Source: Bacillus proteolyticus
GTDB taxonomy: Bacteria > Bacillota > Bacilli > Bacillales > Bacillaceae_G
Length of the DNA: 64,000 nt
Assembly (NCBI RefSeq): GCF_001884065.1
Contig: NZ_MACH01000087.1
Location: 1-64,000 of the forward strand
Direction: 5' to 3'
The position numbers and the translations under genes are program-made. Within the stretch, counting starts at the first letter, position 1, and every line of letters begins with the position of its first letter. A model generated the notes under the pieces. The model had not been told where the DNA came from. It was given only the letters and a program-made list of their open reading frames with translations, and ran no database searches. Below are positions 43,904 to 51,906 of this stretch, piece after piece.

Positions 43904-46225
43904 CTAACTATTATTATTTATTAATTTTTGATCACATTTCTCAATCCACTCTTGATATTCAATTTTCTCACCTTCGATAGATGCACTATCCAATAGTTTT
44001 TTACATACGATTTTAAAGTTATTATAAAATGCTGTTGATTTATAGGTAAGATTGTTTGATGAGTTTTTATATTCTTTAAAAGCTTTTCTATATGAATCAA
44101 TAGACTCTTCATCCTTATTTAATTTCTTATAAATGAAACCTTGCATTGCATAAAGGAATGAATCATGCTCTCTATTACCAATAATCGGTTTTACAACTTC
44201 CAATGCTTTTTCATATTCCCCTTGTTCAATATATAAATTTACCTTTCTAACGTATCCTCTTATATATTTTTCATCTAATTTTATTGCATTATTATATGCA
44301 TCCATAGCATCTTCGTTACTTTTTAATTTTACTAAAGCATCTCCTAAATTAGTATAGCTTGCAGCAGTTGGTTTTATTTCTATACCTTTCTTAAGGTCAT
44401 CTACAGCGTTTTCTATTTTATCTAACTTTATATATATTAAACTTCTCAAATAATGAGCTTGTTCGGAATCCTCCTTTAACTGTATAGCACAGTTTGCAGC
44501 TTTTAATGAGTCTTCCAGTTTCCCATCTATATTCACTAATATACGTGCTTTACTTAAAAATGTTTCAGGTCTTCTTGGATTTAAATCTTGTAGTACTGTA
44601 ACTAATTCTAAAGCCTCTTCAAATTTTCCTTCATCATATAAAGTACTTATTTGCTTAGCTAGTTCACTAATTTGTTTCTCTATTTCACTCTCAGGAATAA
44701 TGTCAATCATACCATCTTCTGAGATTACTACAATTACACAATTCCCTTCAATTCCATCTCCATTTTTATATCTTAAAGCTGAATTATACCTGGCTCCCCT
44801 TGATGAGTCACCCTCTCCAATTTTTGCATATCCATCTAATATCACCCCAATCGCATGAACATGCCCATCAATATCCATATACAGAGCACCGTCTATATTG
44901 GTTATCTTTTCAACCACCTGTCTAAAATAACTACTCTCTTTGGTATCTATTACATTAATTTTTATCGATTGCTCTTTTAATCTTTCCACTTCGGTTTCAG
45001 CTATTTCTGGTGTAGTGATAACTATTATTGTCCCATGCTTCTGACTATATGCACATTTTACAACTTCAATAATATTTGTAATTTTGTTATCTATCTTAAC
45101 CGTGTCTTTATTTTCTTTCTCAGATAAGTACTCATAAAATATATTTTGCAAAGATTTCTTTAACCTAATTTCAGAAAATGTATTTTCTACCAATTCCATT
45201 TTTCCATGCTTTACACTTAACACATTATTCTCTTTATAGAACCAATGGACTATTTCATCCATTTTAGTTTTTCCATCCTTAATATTATGAATAATTTTTA
45301 TTTCTTTTACTTTATATTCAAACTTACCCAAAAAATCAATCAATAAAACTTTGTTGATTGATTTTAATTTCAGGTTATATAAATCCCTTAAATTTCCTAA
45401 TCCATAAATATGTTTGTTATCACCTATAAGATAAATACTATCATCCGTCATCTCCAATAATTTTCTTATCTTTCTGTGTTCTTTGTATGCTATTACATCA
45501 TCAAATTTAATAACAAAGCGGACATGTTTCTCTATTATCTTTTCATCTATTAAAAGTAATTTGGCACTTATACTTTGACCTTCATAGTTTAAAGTTGAGA
45601 TTACGTTTAATTCATCATACAAATTATGATTTTCATTACCCTCTTCGTTACATACACGGTTAATTAAATTATTGATAAAATCTCTCCCCATAGAAGATAT
45701 AGAATCATCAATATTTTGTTCTAAAAGCTTATTTAGCCCTAAATCCTTACATTTTTTAAATATGCAACCCAAAACATATCTAAAAAATGAAAAATGAGGG
45801 ATATTTAAAAACACTTCCTTTGTATCATCTTCAAAATCTGTAAAAGTTAAATAAAATAATAAATATTTATCCTCTTCAATTTCTAAATAGTTCAAGTAAT
45901 TCAACTTCTCGAAATTTGTAAAAGAATTATTCTCTTTATCATCACTATTATCTAATTGAATTTGTTTTAAAACTCCATCAGATTCAATTAATGTAGCCTC
46001 ATTTAACTTATTATTTAAGTTATGTAATTCTTCTTGTTTCTCCAAAAATGAAATATTATTAATATTTAATTCAATAAGTCTATCTGGTATTACTATATCT
46101 TTTTCACTAACCTTACCAGTAAATTCAATTGTTTCAACTGTTAAATTAACTATCGGATTAAGCGTCTGAATATAATTTTTAATTAATCCCTGTATTTCGA
46201 TTTGTATATTTTCTGCTTCATTCAC
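43904..46225 (-). CDS. DisA-like nucleotide-binding domain fused to TPRs
   Basis: This 773-residue cytosolic protein has three parts. Residues 1-245 are an unrecognised alpha/beta region. Residues about 250-510 hold a diadenylate-cyclase (DisA_N-like) module. It has GTIIVITTPEIAE, the DGA motif (445-447, IDGALYMDIDGHVHAIGVILDG), RGARYNSA (476-483) aligned to the cyclase GTRHRxA, and VIVVISEDGMIDII. Residues about 515-770 are six to seven TPRs (e.g. AASYTNLGDALVKLKSNEDA). In the RHR motif the key His-Arg is replaced by Tyr-Asn, so catalysis is doubtful and a sensor role, as proposed for the DACNV-type domains, is more likely. It is monocistronic in the prophage moron region. Confidence 0.75.
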   Translation of the reverse strand: MNEAENIQIEIQGLIKNYIQTLNPIVNLTVETIEFTGKVSEKDIVIPDRLIELNINNISFLEKQEELHNLNNKLNEATLIESDGVLKQIQLDNSDDKENNSFTNFEKLNYLNYLEIEEDKYLLFYLTFTDFEDDTKEVFLNIPHFSFFRYVLGCIFKKCKDLGLNKLLEQNIDDSISSMGRDFINNLINRVCNEEGNENHNLYDELNVISTLNYEGQSISAKLLLIDEKIIEKHVRFVIKFDDVIAYKEHRKIRKLLEMTDDSIYLIGDNKHIYGLGNLRDLYNLKLKSINKVLLIDFLGKFEYKVKEIKIIHNIKDGKTKMDEIVHWFYKENNVLSVKHGKMELVENTFSEIRLKKSLQNIFYEYLSEKENKDTVKIDNKITNIIEVVKCAYSQKHGTIIVITTPEIAETEVERLKEQSIKINVIDTKESSYFRQVVEKITNIDGALYMDIDGHVHAIGVILDGYAKIGEGDSSRGARYNSALRYKNGDGIEGNCVIVVISEDGMIDIIPESEIEKQISELAKQISTLYDEGKFEEALELVTVLQDLNPRRPETFLSKARILVNIDGKLEDSLKAANCAIQLKEDSEQAHYLRSLIYIKLDKIENAVDDLKKGIEIKPTAASYTNLGDALVKLKSNEDAMDAYNNAIKLDEKYIRGYVRKVNLYIEQGEYEKALEVVKPIIGNREHDSFLYAMQGFIYKKLNKDEESIDSYRKAFKEYKNSSNNLTYKSTAFYNNFKIVCKKLLDSASIEGEKIEYQEWIEKCDQKLINNNS

Positions 46226-46952
46226 TTAATTCTTCTCCCCTTATAAAATTGTCATAATAGATCATTAATAAATAAAATCACTTCGTCATTTCTATTTATC
46301 AAACCAAAAACATTTAATTTTGATATTAACATTATACAAGGTAGCTTTTATTGTAAATAGAATTTTTGCATTTTCAAAGGAAAAAAGCTTAAATATTTCT
46401 ATAAAAACAAAGAGCTAATACAAATAGTAAGGCGGATTTTGACTGAAATTATCTAAATCTGAAAAATAAATATTAACACATTACTTAATTTCTACCTGGA
46501 AAATTAATAGATATAATATAACAGCAGATGCTATGATGTTTCCGGTGTTGCCAGTGGAGTAGTAAAAAATAATTAATATATAAATGTAAATATATATTTT
46601 TTTATGAATTGATAAATAGTACGATAGTCTTAAATACAAAAGCAGTCTATTCATATATTTGAGCAGACTGCTCTTTTCACTTTACACATACATAAGGCTT
46701 CATTTAAATTTTATGAATTAGTAAATACAAACCAAGCCCCCATCAAGGCGACTCCTATTTTTGTTCATAAAACTATTCTTTTGTATTAACTTATTTCCCC
46801 TCTAACTAACACATTAATCTTACATAATCAAACTTTATATATTAAATTTTAGATATTCTATTCCACACGACATTTTTCGACACTAATTCTTTTTTTATCT
46901 TGCTAATATAGAGATTGATAAAACAATATTTAAAAAAAGTGAGGAAATTTTC
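46226..46952. other. Gene-free divergent interval in the moron region
   Basis: It presumably holds promoters for the DisA-like gene (minus) and the module at 46953 (plus). A plus-strand terminator sits at 46640-46677. A short frame near 46530-46572 reads DVSGVASGVVKNN before a stop and may be the tail of a lost gene. Nothing else is visible. Confidence 0.4.
46640..46677 (+). terminator. Orphan plus-strand terminator
   Basis: AGCAGTCT (46641-46648) and AGACTGCT (46665-46672) pair across 16 bases and CTTTT follows. No intact gene precedes it. Confidence 0.6.
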
Positions 46953-47423
46953 ATGAGTTCCAATAATTTTTTTCCATCCTTAACATCTATTCAATTACAA
47001 ACAGACCCGGGATCTCCAGAACTGGTGTTATATACCGACGGACGAGTTAATATTTTACATATTTCATGTAGCATCGGAGGATTACTTCAAAGAACAATCC
47101 CTTTGATTCATGAAACCCTTGATTATGTGGCGGTATATTTCACCCTATACCACCAATTTGGCGGAAGAGAGACTACTATAGTTAGAAGATATTTGTTTGA
47201 ATTTGATCCCCAGAAAATCGATATGAAATCTAATACTGATCATGCTGAATTAGAAATACCAATAGATGATGATTTCTCTGGAATTAACTTTGTGGACAAC
47301 TATTACTATTTACAGGTTAGTTTTACCCACAAACAACCGGACGAAATGGGAGTCTCAGAGTCAATTCAAACAAATAAAATATTTGAAACTAAAATTCCAT
47401 TTATGATTGAAGAGGTGCTATAA
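46953..47423 (+). CDS. Beta-rich cytosolic protein, module A first gene
   Basis: This 156-residue protein has no signal or membrane segment and follows GTGAGGA. It is predicted largely beta (SPELVLYTDGRVNILHISCSIG, LDYVAVYFTLYHQFGGRETTIVRRYLFEF, NYYYLQVSFTHKQ). It was not recognised. It is followed two bases later by a membrane-anchored coiled-coil gene, making a two-gene unit in the prophage moron region. A sensor or binding role with the partner as membrane effector is speculative. Confidence 0.6.
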   Translation: MSSNNFFPSLTSIQLQTDPGSPELVLYTDGRVNILHISCSIGGLLQRTIPLIHETLDYVAVYFTLYHQFGGRETTIVRRYLFEFDPQKIDMKSNTDHAELEIPIDDDFSGINFVDNYYYLQVSFTHKQPDEMGVSESIQTNKIFETKIPFMIEEVL

Positions 47424-47425
47424 TT

Positions 47426-47722
47426 ATGGGAGAAATCGTAGAATTACCACAATATAGAAATCAAAAAGTCCCTGATAAAAATAATCTCGGAGGTGGAGGT
47501 GGGGGCGGAATGAATAACTATGTTACCCATAAAGAGTTAGATGATATGAAAGACAAATTGGATAACAGCCTAAAGCTCACCGAAAAAAACATAAAATTAA
47601 TGTTTCTTGAAGAACGCGATTATCATAGAAAAAATAAAAATGAAGCAATAAAATGGATTGTAGGGACAGGTTTGACTGTTACTGGGCTAATATTTACCTA
47701 TATGAAATTCTTTGCAGGTTAA
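47426..47722 (+). CDS. Coiled-coil tail-anchored protein, module A second gene
   Basis: This 98-residue protein has an N-terminal ELPQYRNQK segment and a run of seven glycines. A coiled coil follows (about 32-75, VTHKELDDMKDKLDNSLKL), and one C-terminal transmembrane helix (AIKWIVGTGLTVTGLIFTYMKF). The layout resembles XhlA-like and tail-anchored phage proteins. The start is two bases after the stop of the preceding gene and behind GAGGTG, so the two are coupled. Confidence 0.65.
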   Translation: MGEIVELPQYRNQKVPDKNNLGGGGGGGMNNYVTHKELDDMKDKLDNSLKLTEKNIKLMFLEERDYHRKNKNEAIKWIVGTGLTVTGLIFTYMKFFAG

Positions 47723-47740
47723 TTCAAAATAAGTAACTAC

Positions 47741-47777
47741 AATAAAGCCGATTCCTTTTTATGGAATCGGCTTTATT
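47741..47777. terminator. Bidirectional terminator between modules A and B
   Basis: AATAAAGCCGATTCC and GGAATCGGCTTTATT form a perfect 15-bp stem between convergent gene pairs. Confidence 0.9.
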
Positions 47778-47806
47778 ATGAGCCATGTGGAGACTATATG
47801 AGAATG

Positions 47807-48310
47807 TTATGGTAATAATTTCAAAACTGCTACTGCTAATGAAACAACCGCTATTATTGTTCCAATTGTCCATGTAAGTTGTACATTTCGACTCTTATTA
47901 ATTTCTAGTTCTACTTTATCAACAGTCGCTAAATTCTTACCATCAATAACATCAGATATTATTTGCTTTATTTCCATTGCTGTTGGTAGATCATCTAACT
48001 TCTTTGTACGTTCTTCAATTATAGCTAACCTTTTATCCATATCATGTATTTTATTCTTTAAATCTTCCATATCGTTATCGTCCCCCTCAAATGAAGATGC
48101 TATCTCTTCTCGTGAGACAAGCATTTCATACAATGCTTTTTGCTCATTTTTTAAATAAGCAACTTCTTCTTCTAACGATTGGTGTAATGTATAGCGATGT
48201 ATACTTTCTTTTCTACCTTTATTATTAGCACCAATACTAAATTTGTTACGCTCGTCATTCAACACATAAACTGTAGCTGTTTGATTAGAATCCACTTTTT
48301 TAGCGTGCAA
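47807..48310 (-). CDS. Coiled-coil tail-anchored protein, module B second gene
   Basis: This 167-residue protein has a polar N-terminal 40 residues, long coiled coil (about 45-140, LEEEVAYLKNEQKALYEML, MEDLKNKIHDMDKRLAIIEERTKKL) and one C-terminal membrane helix (LTWTIGTIIAVVSLAVAVLKLL). It mirrors the architecture of the module A partner without close sequence identity. It overlaps the preceding gene by 11 bases. Confidence 0.65.
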   Translation of the reverse strand: MHAKKVDSNQTATVYVLNDERNKFSIGANNKGRKESIHRYTLHQSLEEEVAYLKNEQKALYEMLVSREEIASSFEGDDNDMEDLKNKIHDMDKRLAIIEERTKKLDDLPTAMEIKQIISDVIDGKNLATVDKVELEINKSRNVQLTWTIGTIIAVVSLAVAVLKLLP

Positions 48311-48803
48311 TTTTCTTCCGCTCCATTATTCTTTGTAGAATAGACACAATATTATTTAAATCGTTTTCTGTTGCTTCAATATCAAATTTTTGACCGTCAT
48401 TTCGTATGAACCTAATATAGTTACCCTCTGTTTCATCTGTGGCAACAATACTAGATAATTTAAATGGTTGATTTCTACCAGAATAGAATTGCTCCATAAT
48501 AGGATTTATTGTCTTATGAAATGCCGTTGCATCAATTTTATATTTAGTAAAATCCCCTTCAGGCCATTCCATTCTTGTGTCTGAAAAATAATGACCCCAA
48601 AATCCTAAGACTACAATACTACTTCCAAGTATAGGTGAGAGTGTATTTTCCATTTCTTCCATACAAAACGGCCAATCCACACGGTTCAAGTATGTGTTTA
48701 TAATTGATAAAGCTTTTGTGAAAATTAATGGATCCTCTGCATACCTATCCATATTACTTTGAAAATAATCTTTTATTTCATATCCATTTTCATAGGCCAT
48801 CAT
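48300..48803 (-). CDS. Cytosolic protein, module B first gene
   Basis: This 167-residue soluble alpha/beta protein follows GAGGAG; the second ATG is equally likely. Distinct segments are FTKALSIINTYLNRVDWPFCMEEMENTL and FWGHYFSDTRMEWPEGDFTKY, and a C-terminal helix (NDLNNIVSILQRIMERKK). It was not recognised. It is translationally coupled to a coiled-coil tail-anchored partner, repeating the plan of module A on the opposite strand. Confidence 0.6.
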   Translation of the reverse strand: MMAYENGYEIKDYFQSNMDRYAEDPLIFTKALSIINTYLNRVDWPFCMEEMENTLSPILGSSIVVLGFWGHYFSDTRMEWPEGDFTKYKIDATAFHKTINPIMEQFYSGRNQPFKLSSIVATDETEGNYIRFIRNDGQKFDIEATENDLNNIVSILQRIMERKKIAR

Positions 48804-48924
48804 AATCTCTCCTCATCCGATACTTATACCTAAATCTTAATCTATCATAGGCTATTTTTCAATATTTCTCCATTTATTACGAATAAACACTCAGTATTTG
48901 CAAGTATAATTATTCTAAAAACAC

Positions 48925-48956
48925 AAAAAAGCCGCCCAATAGGACGGCTCTTTTTT
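48925..48956. terminator. Terminator of the lysis cassette
   Basis: AGCCGCCC and GGACGGCT pair with A6 and T6 tails on both sides, at the endolysin stop codon. Confidence 0.85.
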
Positions 48957-50019
48957 ACTTCACATACACATAGGCTTCATTCGCTGTTACATAGTATGTT
49001 TTACCTTTACTATTGTGTACTTTATATTGTGGCGTACCATTAACACTTACTTTCGCATCAATTGTGAATCCTAATCCTGCATCTACAGAGCCAGCCACAT
49101 CCTTATCCTGCCAAGATGGAGCATCATAGAAACGTAGATTGTTAACTTTTGAAACCACACGCTTCCCTACAATTGAAGAATCCACTGTACTTTTCTTACT
49201 AAACTTCACATAAGATGGATCATTCTTAATCCACTGATTTCCACCAAGATTTAACCAACCATCCTTTTCCGCCCACACAATATAAGATTCTGGTTTGTTT
49301 AGTTGACGAATCTTAGAATAACTTTTACCAGGTCCTTTACGTACATTCACATTGTATCCTTCAATATAAGCGATACCATCTGTTACAGCTGTTGGAACTT
49401 CTGTTGGTTTAGATGGCTTGTCAGGTACAGAAACATCTACATTAGCATTATTGTATGCGCGTTGCACATCTGCTCTAAATCCAGCTTCTGAAACGCCATG
49501 AGACTTTAAGTAGTCAAGTGGATCTTCATGATCTGTTCCACCAAGGTATTTTGTTACATCATAGTGAGTCCATAATCCTTTTTCCACAGATAAACCACGA
49601 TTACGTAGAATTTTAGCAAGTAACTTCACGTATTTATCATAGCTGTGTTTAAATTTATCGTAATCTGCGGTTTCGCAAAGTTCAACGTGTACAAAGCGTT
49701 TATTAGCAAAAGGACCTCCACCATAAGCAATGTACTTTGTATCCGCGATTTGGATTGTTTCATTCCAGTCAACCGCATAGTGAACAAATGCGGTTCTCCA
49801 TGTACGAGACTCATATTTTTGAATATTGATAGCTGGCGCTTCTGGAGTTGCTGTAGAATGTGCTACAACGCCCTCATAAGCACCTACACCATTACGATAT
49901 GGTTGTTTAGGTAAATCAGGAATAATAAGTGTTCTATCAGCAAAAGCACTTGTAGCAAAAGAACTAGCAAGTACTAGAATCATAAGAAACGAGGTAATAT
50001 GTTTCATTGTCTTTTTCAT
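48955..50019 (-). CDS. Secreted endolysin, N-acetylmuramoyl-L-alanine amidase
   Basis: This 354-residue lysin begins with a typical Sec signal peptide (1-27, cleavage after SAFA). The amidase_2 domain (about 30-180) has zinc-ligand contexts VVAHSTATPE and LWTHYDVT. An SH3b segment follows (about 215-270, GYNVNVRKGPGKSYSKIRQL), and then a C-terminal SH3-like wall-binding domain (about 285-354, KVNNLRFYDAPSWQDKDVAG) common in B. cereus phage lysins. Export by Sec would make release partly holin-independent. It overlaps the holin by four bases. Confidence 0.9.
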   Translation of the reverse strand: MKKTMKHITSFLMILVLASSFATSAFADRTLIIPDLPKQPYRNGVGAYEGVVAHSTATPEAPAINIQKYESRTWRTAFVHYAVDWNETIQIADTKYIAYGGGPFANKRFVHVELCETADYDKFKHSYDKYVKLLAKILRNRGLSVEKGLWTHYDVTKYLGGTDHEDPLDYLKSHGVSEAGFRADVQRAYNNANVDVSVPDKPSKPTEVPTAVTDGIAYIEGYNVNVRKGPGKSYSKIRQLNKPESYIVWAEKDGWLNLGGNQWIKNDPSYVKFSKKSTVDSSIVGKRVVSKVNNLRFYDAPSWQDKDVAGSVDAGLGFTIDAKVSVNGTPQYKVHNSKGKTYYVTANEAYVYVK

Positions 50020-50255
50020 TTAGCATCAACATCCTTTTTCATAATTTTTGTGTGGTCAAATAATCCACTTGCTGACAGTCCAATGATGATTCCTTGAAAT
50101 ACATTTGTTTTGATATCTCCGTCCAAAAATAAAACGCCTAGCACAATGCCAAGCGTTAAATTCAATAACGGAACATATTTTGTTTGTAATCCAATTGTTT
50201 TTGCAATCTGTGAAAGACCAACGACAATTCCAATCATTACAGTAATTTCAAACAT
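50016..50255 (-). CDS. Phage holin
   Basis: This 79-residue protein has two to three hydrophobic segments (TVMIGIVVGLSQIAKTIGL, LLNLTLGIVLGVLFL, GIIIGLSASGLF) and a charged C-terminus, of the short Bacillus phage holin type placed directly before the endolysin. Its ATG overlaps the XhlA-like stop (TAATG), and its stop overlaps the endolysin start. Confidence 0.85.
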   Translation of the reverse strand: MFEITVMIGIVVGLSQIAKTIGLQTKYVPLLNLTLGIVLGVLFLDGDIKTNVFQGIIIGLSASGLFDHTKIMKKDVDAK

Positions 50256-50491
50256 TACATACTACCTCCTTTCATTAAGAAAGTGAGCACTGCGCCTATA
50301 ATCCCACCTACAATAAGTCGTAAGATCCAGGTAGTATTGGCGCTAATTTTATCTAACTGTTTGTTGATATTGATAATATCTTTTTCGTTACCTGTAGTTC
50401 GCATCTCTAAACTTTTAATTTCTAAACGAATGTCCTTGATATCTTGCTTTATCTCTTGGACATCACTTCTTACATCTTGTAATCCTTCCAC
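50255..50491 (-). CDS. Hemolysin XhlA-like lysis protein
   Basis: This 78-residue protein has an N-terminal coiled coil (VRSDVQEIKQDIKDIRLEIKSLE) and one C-terminal membrane helix (TTWILRLIVGGIIGAVLTFLM), as in XhlA of defective phage PBSX. XhlA acts with the holin and endolysin. I start at GTG 50491, eight bases after GGGG; the upstream ATG frame adds a non-family head. Confidence 0.85.
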   Translation of the reverse strand: MEGLQDVRSDVQEIKQDIKDIRLEIKSLEMRTTGNEKDIININKQLDKISANTTWILRLIVGGIIGAVLTFLMKGGSM

Positions 50492-50612
50492 TTTGACCAC
50501 CCCATTCCAAAATAAAAAGAGAGACATTTATTTGTCCCTCTTTTGTTATAAAATTCTTATTTTATTAAAAACGCTTATTAATTTGCCCCTAAATAGAGTC
50601 CTCCTATTCAAC

Positions 50613-51362
50613 TTATACTATACTGTTAACTAATTCTTGTATTGCTGAAGCCTTCCAGACTAAACCAAGATCAGATTCTTTGTTAATTCTACCGCTATAG
50701 ATACCCAAAAATTTCGTCACTGGCCCCCCTACCATTGCAAAACCATTGGACGCATTAAAAGCTCCGCTTGGACGATAAGCTATCACAGCGGATCCTGATT
50801 GCCCTTGTCTACTTCTACAGTCTATTAGAAATAGTGGCAAGTCTCTATAATCAATCTCTGGCTCAGAGGCTACAAAGCCTGTTGCCCATATAGCAGCATT
50901 TTTCCCAACTTGGAGCCCAAAAGGAAACCCAATAACACTTATTGATTCTGCAACACCAACCGTCATACTTTCTCCTTCATTTAGAGAATATGCATATATT
51001 TCTATACCTTCAACATCTGATAATTTTAAAGCTACGAAATCTACGGATGATCCTAAGGTAGGGTGCTCTATCCATAATGGATTTAGACACTCTTCATCAG
51101 AATAAAGTCTTTCATATTTAATGATATGTGAACCTAAAAAATCCTTTTTGTTGTGAAAAATTTCAATCTTATTAGGTATTGCTAAATTTTCAGAAAGACA
51201 CCTATTGTTATCGTTGTTCTTCCCAGTAACATTATGTCTGTTTGTTAATAAAACAGGCCCTGCCTGCGATTCTACTATAAAAGCTGTGCCAGAGGAAAGT
51301 TGTGTCTCATTAAAATACATCTTTATTAAAATAGATTTAACTGATTCTGTTGCGCGAATCAT
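50613..51362 (-). CDS. Trypsin-like serine protease in prophage
   Basis: This 249-residue cytosolic protein starts at ATG 51362 behind GGAGGGG. A complete catalytic triad is visible: His43 in LLTNRHNVTG, Asp108 in SSVDFVALK and Ser189 in GQSGSAV. Serine proteases of this fold without signal peptide occur in bacterial conflict systems (trypsin-like effectors with TPR, MBL or HEPN partners). It lies between the lysis cassette and a HEPN gene, where phages usually carry no protease. Role unknown; a moron or defence effector is the favoured inference. Confidence 0.8.
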   Translation of the reverse strand: MIRATESVKSILIKMYFNETQLSSGTAFIVESQAGPVLLTNRHNVTGKNNDNNRCLSENLAIPNKIEIFHNKKDFLGSHIIKYERLYSDEECLNPLWIEHPTLGSSVDFVALKLSDVEGIEIYAYSLNEGESMTVGVAESISVIGFPFGLQVGKNAAIWATGFVASEPEIDYRDLPLFLIDCRSRQGQSGSAVIAYRPSGAFNASNGFAMVGGPVTKFLGIYSGRINKESDLGLVWKASAIQELVNSIV

Positions 51363-51437
51363 AAGCACCCCTCCATATGTAATTTCATAAATATAATAGC
51401 TCATTTTCCATATGAAGGTAAATACTTACTCCTTTAT

Positions 51438-51777
51438 TTACGTTCTAGAAGTTACTGTTCCCTTTCCTGAAGATGGCGAAGAAATACATACAGGGTCACC
51501 ATCAATAGATGGCATGTCAACTTCGATTGGCTGTTTGATACTAACTCCTTCTGAAGGTATTTCAATATTATTGTTATGCTTAGGTATTTGAATTCCTAAA
51601 TGATTCCCTTCCACATATATTGCTTGTTTTACGATACCTTTAATAATTTCATCCATCAGCTGGTTGTAGTCCTCCCCAACAAGATATTTACCTTTATTTT
51701 TTTTGAATAACCTTATGAACCTCTTCGATTACCGGTTTAACTCATTCATGAATACCAATATTTATACTTAATGTCAT
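51438..51777 (-). pseudogene. Small phage gene with nonsense codon and frameshift
   Basis: A start with GGAGGAA (ATG 51777) reads MTLSINIGIHE, then TGA, then VKPVIEEVHKVIQ. It loses the frame in a run of eight A (51700-51707 region); with seven A it would continue NKGKYLVGEDYNQLMDEIIKG into the open 72-codon frame ending KGTVTSRT. The C-terminal portion alone may still be translated from ATG 51656. The original protein was about 110 residues; no family was recognised. Confidence 0.5.
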
Positions 51778-51812
51778 TTCCTCCACTGTTCTCTTCTCCT
51801 TTTAGACAATAA

Positions 51813-51840
51813 AAAAAGAAGCACCATATATGCTCCTCTT
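51813..51840 (-). terminator. Probable terminator of the HEPN gene
   Basis: On the minus strand GAGGAGCA folds on TGGTGCTTC imperfectly, followed by T7. Confidence 0.55.
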
Positions 51841-51906
51841 AATCTATAAAAATCTTTAAATGCCGTATTTTGTTTAAAAACTTTCTCTTCTACATTCAAG
51901 TATGCA

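Noticed and set aside
46520-46575. Short frame ending DVSGVASGVVKNN
   Set aside because: Only 17 codons are open and no start or site is present; treated as possible debris, not a gene.
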